This document shows, one piece after another, positions 5,957-6,727 of a stretch of DNA of 6,727 nucleotides (positions are counted from its first letter, which is position 1; every line of letters starts with the position of its first letter). Source of the DNA: an uncultured Oscillospiraceae bacterium. GTDB taxonomy: Bacteria; Bacillota_A; Clostridia; Oscillospirales; Oscillospiraceae. The stretch covers positions 1-6,727 of the forward strand of contig CAKUMR010000066.1 in assembly GCA_934667865.1 (NCBI GenBank). The letters run 5' to 3'. Under the pieces are notes generated by a model that was not told the DNA's origin, searched no databases, and was given only the letters and a program-made list of their open reading frames with translations. A program made the position numbers and the translations under genes.

Positions 5957-6727
5957 ATGGCAAGACCACATACCACAAGCATGACGCAGGGCGCTCCCCT
6001 GCCGCTGCTTCTCTCCTTCCTTCTGCCTCTGCTGCTCGGGCTTCTCTTCCAGCAGCTCTATTCCATGGTGGACACCGTCGTCGTCGGCAACTATCTCGGC
6101 ATGAAGGCGCTGGCGGGCGTCGGCTCGACCAGCTCCATCAACTTTCTGGTGCTCGGCCTGTGCAACGGCATCTGCGCCGGCTTCGCCATCCCTGTCGCTC
6201 AGAAATTCGGCGAGGGCGACCTGCGCGGTCTGCGCGCCTATGTCGGCAACATGATCTGGCTTGGCTCCGCCATCGCGCTGATCGTCACCCTGATCACCAC
6301 CTTCGGCTGCCGTTGGTTCCTGACCCTGATGCGCACGCCGGAGGACGCCTTCCCCTATGCCTACAGCTACATTCTCCTGATCTTCGCCGGTATCCCGGCC
6401 ACGATGCTTTATAACATTCTCTCCGGTATTCTCCGCTCTCTTGGCGACAGCCGCACGCCGCTGATCTTCCTGATCTTCTCCAGCCTGCTCAACGTGGCGC
6501 TTGATCTTCTGTGCGTGGTCACCTTCGACATGGGCGTTGCGGGCGCCGGTTGGGCAACGCTGTTCAGCCAGCTCATTTCCGGACTTCTCTGCCTTGTTTA
6601 CATGGCGAAGAAGTTCCCCATCCTGCGCCTGAGCCGCGAGGATCTGCGTTTCCGCAAGTTCTACGCCGGGAAGCTCCTTCTGATGGGGCTGCCCATGGGG
6701 CTGCAATACTCCATCACGGCCATCGGC
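5957..6727 (+). CDS. MATE-family multidrug efflux protein, N-terminal 257 residues (3' end outside window)
   Basis: This is an inner-membrane antiporter that exports cationic drugs or metabolites in exchange for Na+ or H+. The open frame from 5957 runs uninterrupted off the right edge, and full-length members are about 450 residues. Visible helices are at about 15-36, 54-80, 95-118, 134-156, 167-188, 194-216 and the start of a seventh at 240. Family motifs include GLLFQQLYSMVDTVVVGNYL (28-47), ILRSLGDSRTPL (158-169) and the nearby LLNVALDLL. These are typical of the NorM/MepA-like branch of Firmicutes. The start is fixed by GAGGTG at 5946-5951, five bases before the ATG, and by the strong promoter upstream. 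It is divergent from the tocopherol-cyclase-like gene across a 224-bp spacer. The family is certain; the substrate cannot be told. Confidence 0.96.
   Translation, partial: MARPHTTSMTQGAPLPLLLSFLLPLLLGLLFQQLYSMVDTVVVGNYLGMKALAGVGSTSSINFLVLGLCNGICAGFAIPVAQKFGEGDLRGLRAYVGNMIWLGSAIALIVTLITTFGCRWFLTLMRTPEDAFPYAYSYILLIFAGIPATMLYNILSGILRSLGDSRTPLIFLIFSSLLNVALDLLCVVTFDMGVAGAGWATLFSQLISGLLCLVYMAKKFPILRLSREDLRFRKFYAGKLLLMGLPMGLQYSITAIG

Noticed and set aside
5924..6706. 260-codon open frame on the minus strand opposite the MATE gene
   Set aside because: The plus-strand frame gives a clear MATE membrane protein with promoter and ribosome binding site. The minus-strand product is a Gln/Glu/Arg-rich mirror of it.
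1..6727. tRNA, rRNA, CRISPR array, insertion sequence or phage genes
   Set aside because: No spaced direct repeats, transposase or integrase motifs, or tRNA-like folds were seen. Gaps between genes are all under 230 bases.

Overview
The window is 6.7 kb of GC-rich bacterial chromosome. It carries five protein genes, two of them cut by the window edges, and no RNA genes, CRISPR arrays, insertion sequences or phage genes. Strong AGGAGG-like ribosome binding sites, a DegV-family protein, a very large MacB-like ABC protein and a MATE pump of the type common in Clostridia all point to a high-GC Firmicute. An anaerobic gut Oscillospiraceae/Ruminococcaceae-type organism is likely. That assignment is inferred from gene content and style, because no marker gene is present.

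Left region (1-1316). A TetR-family repressor gene runs leftward off the window and is divergent from a complete degV-family gene. The spacer between them holds a near-consensus promoter for degV (TTGATT, 16 bp, TATAAT). A perfect 7+7 inverted repeat lies just downstream, where transcription should start. This is the expected layout of a TetR operator controlling degV and possibly the repressor itself. The degV gene ends in a strong 13-bp-stem terminator whose T-run overlaps the stop codon of the convergent ABC gene.

Middle region (1314-4916, minus strand). One 1164-residue polypeptide joins an N-terminal ABC ATPase to an FtsX/MacB-type permease. The permease has four predicted membrane helices and a huge extracytoplasmic insertion of about 735 residues. 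Within the insertion are three gap-free 64-residue helical repeats, preceded by an Asp/Leu-rich segment carrying a recurring hydrophobic-Asp-hydrophobic motif. The gene has its own extended -10 promoter.

Right region (4917-6727). A 271-residue protein of the bacterial tocopherol-cyclase-like (lipocalin-type) family is read leftward. It is divergent from a MATE efflux pump that runs off the right edge behind an almost perfect sigma-A promoter (TTGACA, 17 bp, TAATAT).

Functional reading. The window combines an inducible lipid-carrier-type protein, a MacB-like ABC machine, a lipocalin-like putative hydrophobic-ligand protein and a multidrug pump. These are all membrane- or hydrophobic-ligand-related, but they sit in at least four transcription units, so a single pathway is not demonstrated. 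The strongest candidates for novelty are the repeat-bearing ectodomain of the ABC protein, the divergent C-terminal motif of the DegV protein, and the tocopherol-cyclase-like protein in an organism not expected to make tocopherol.
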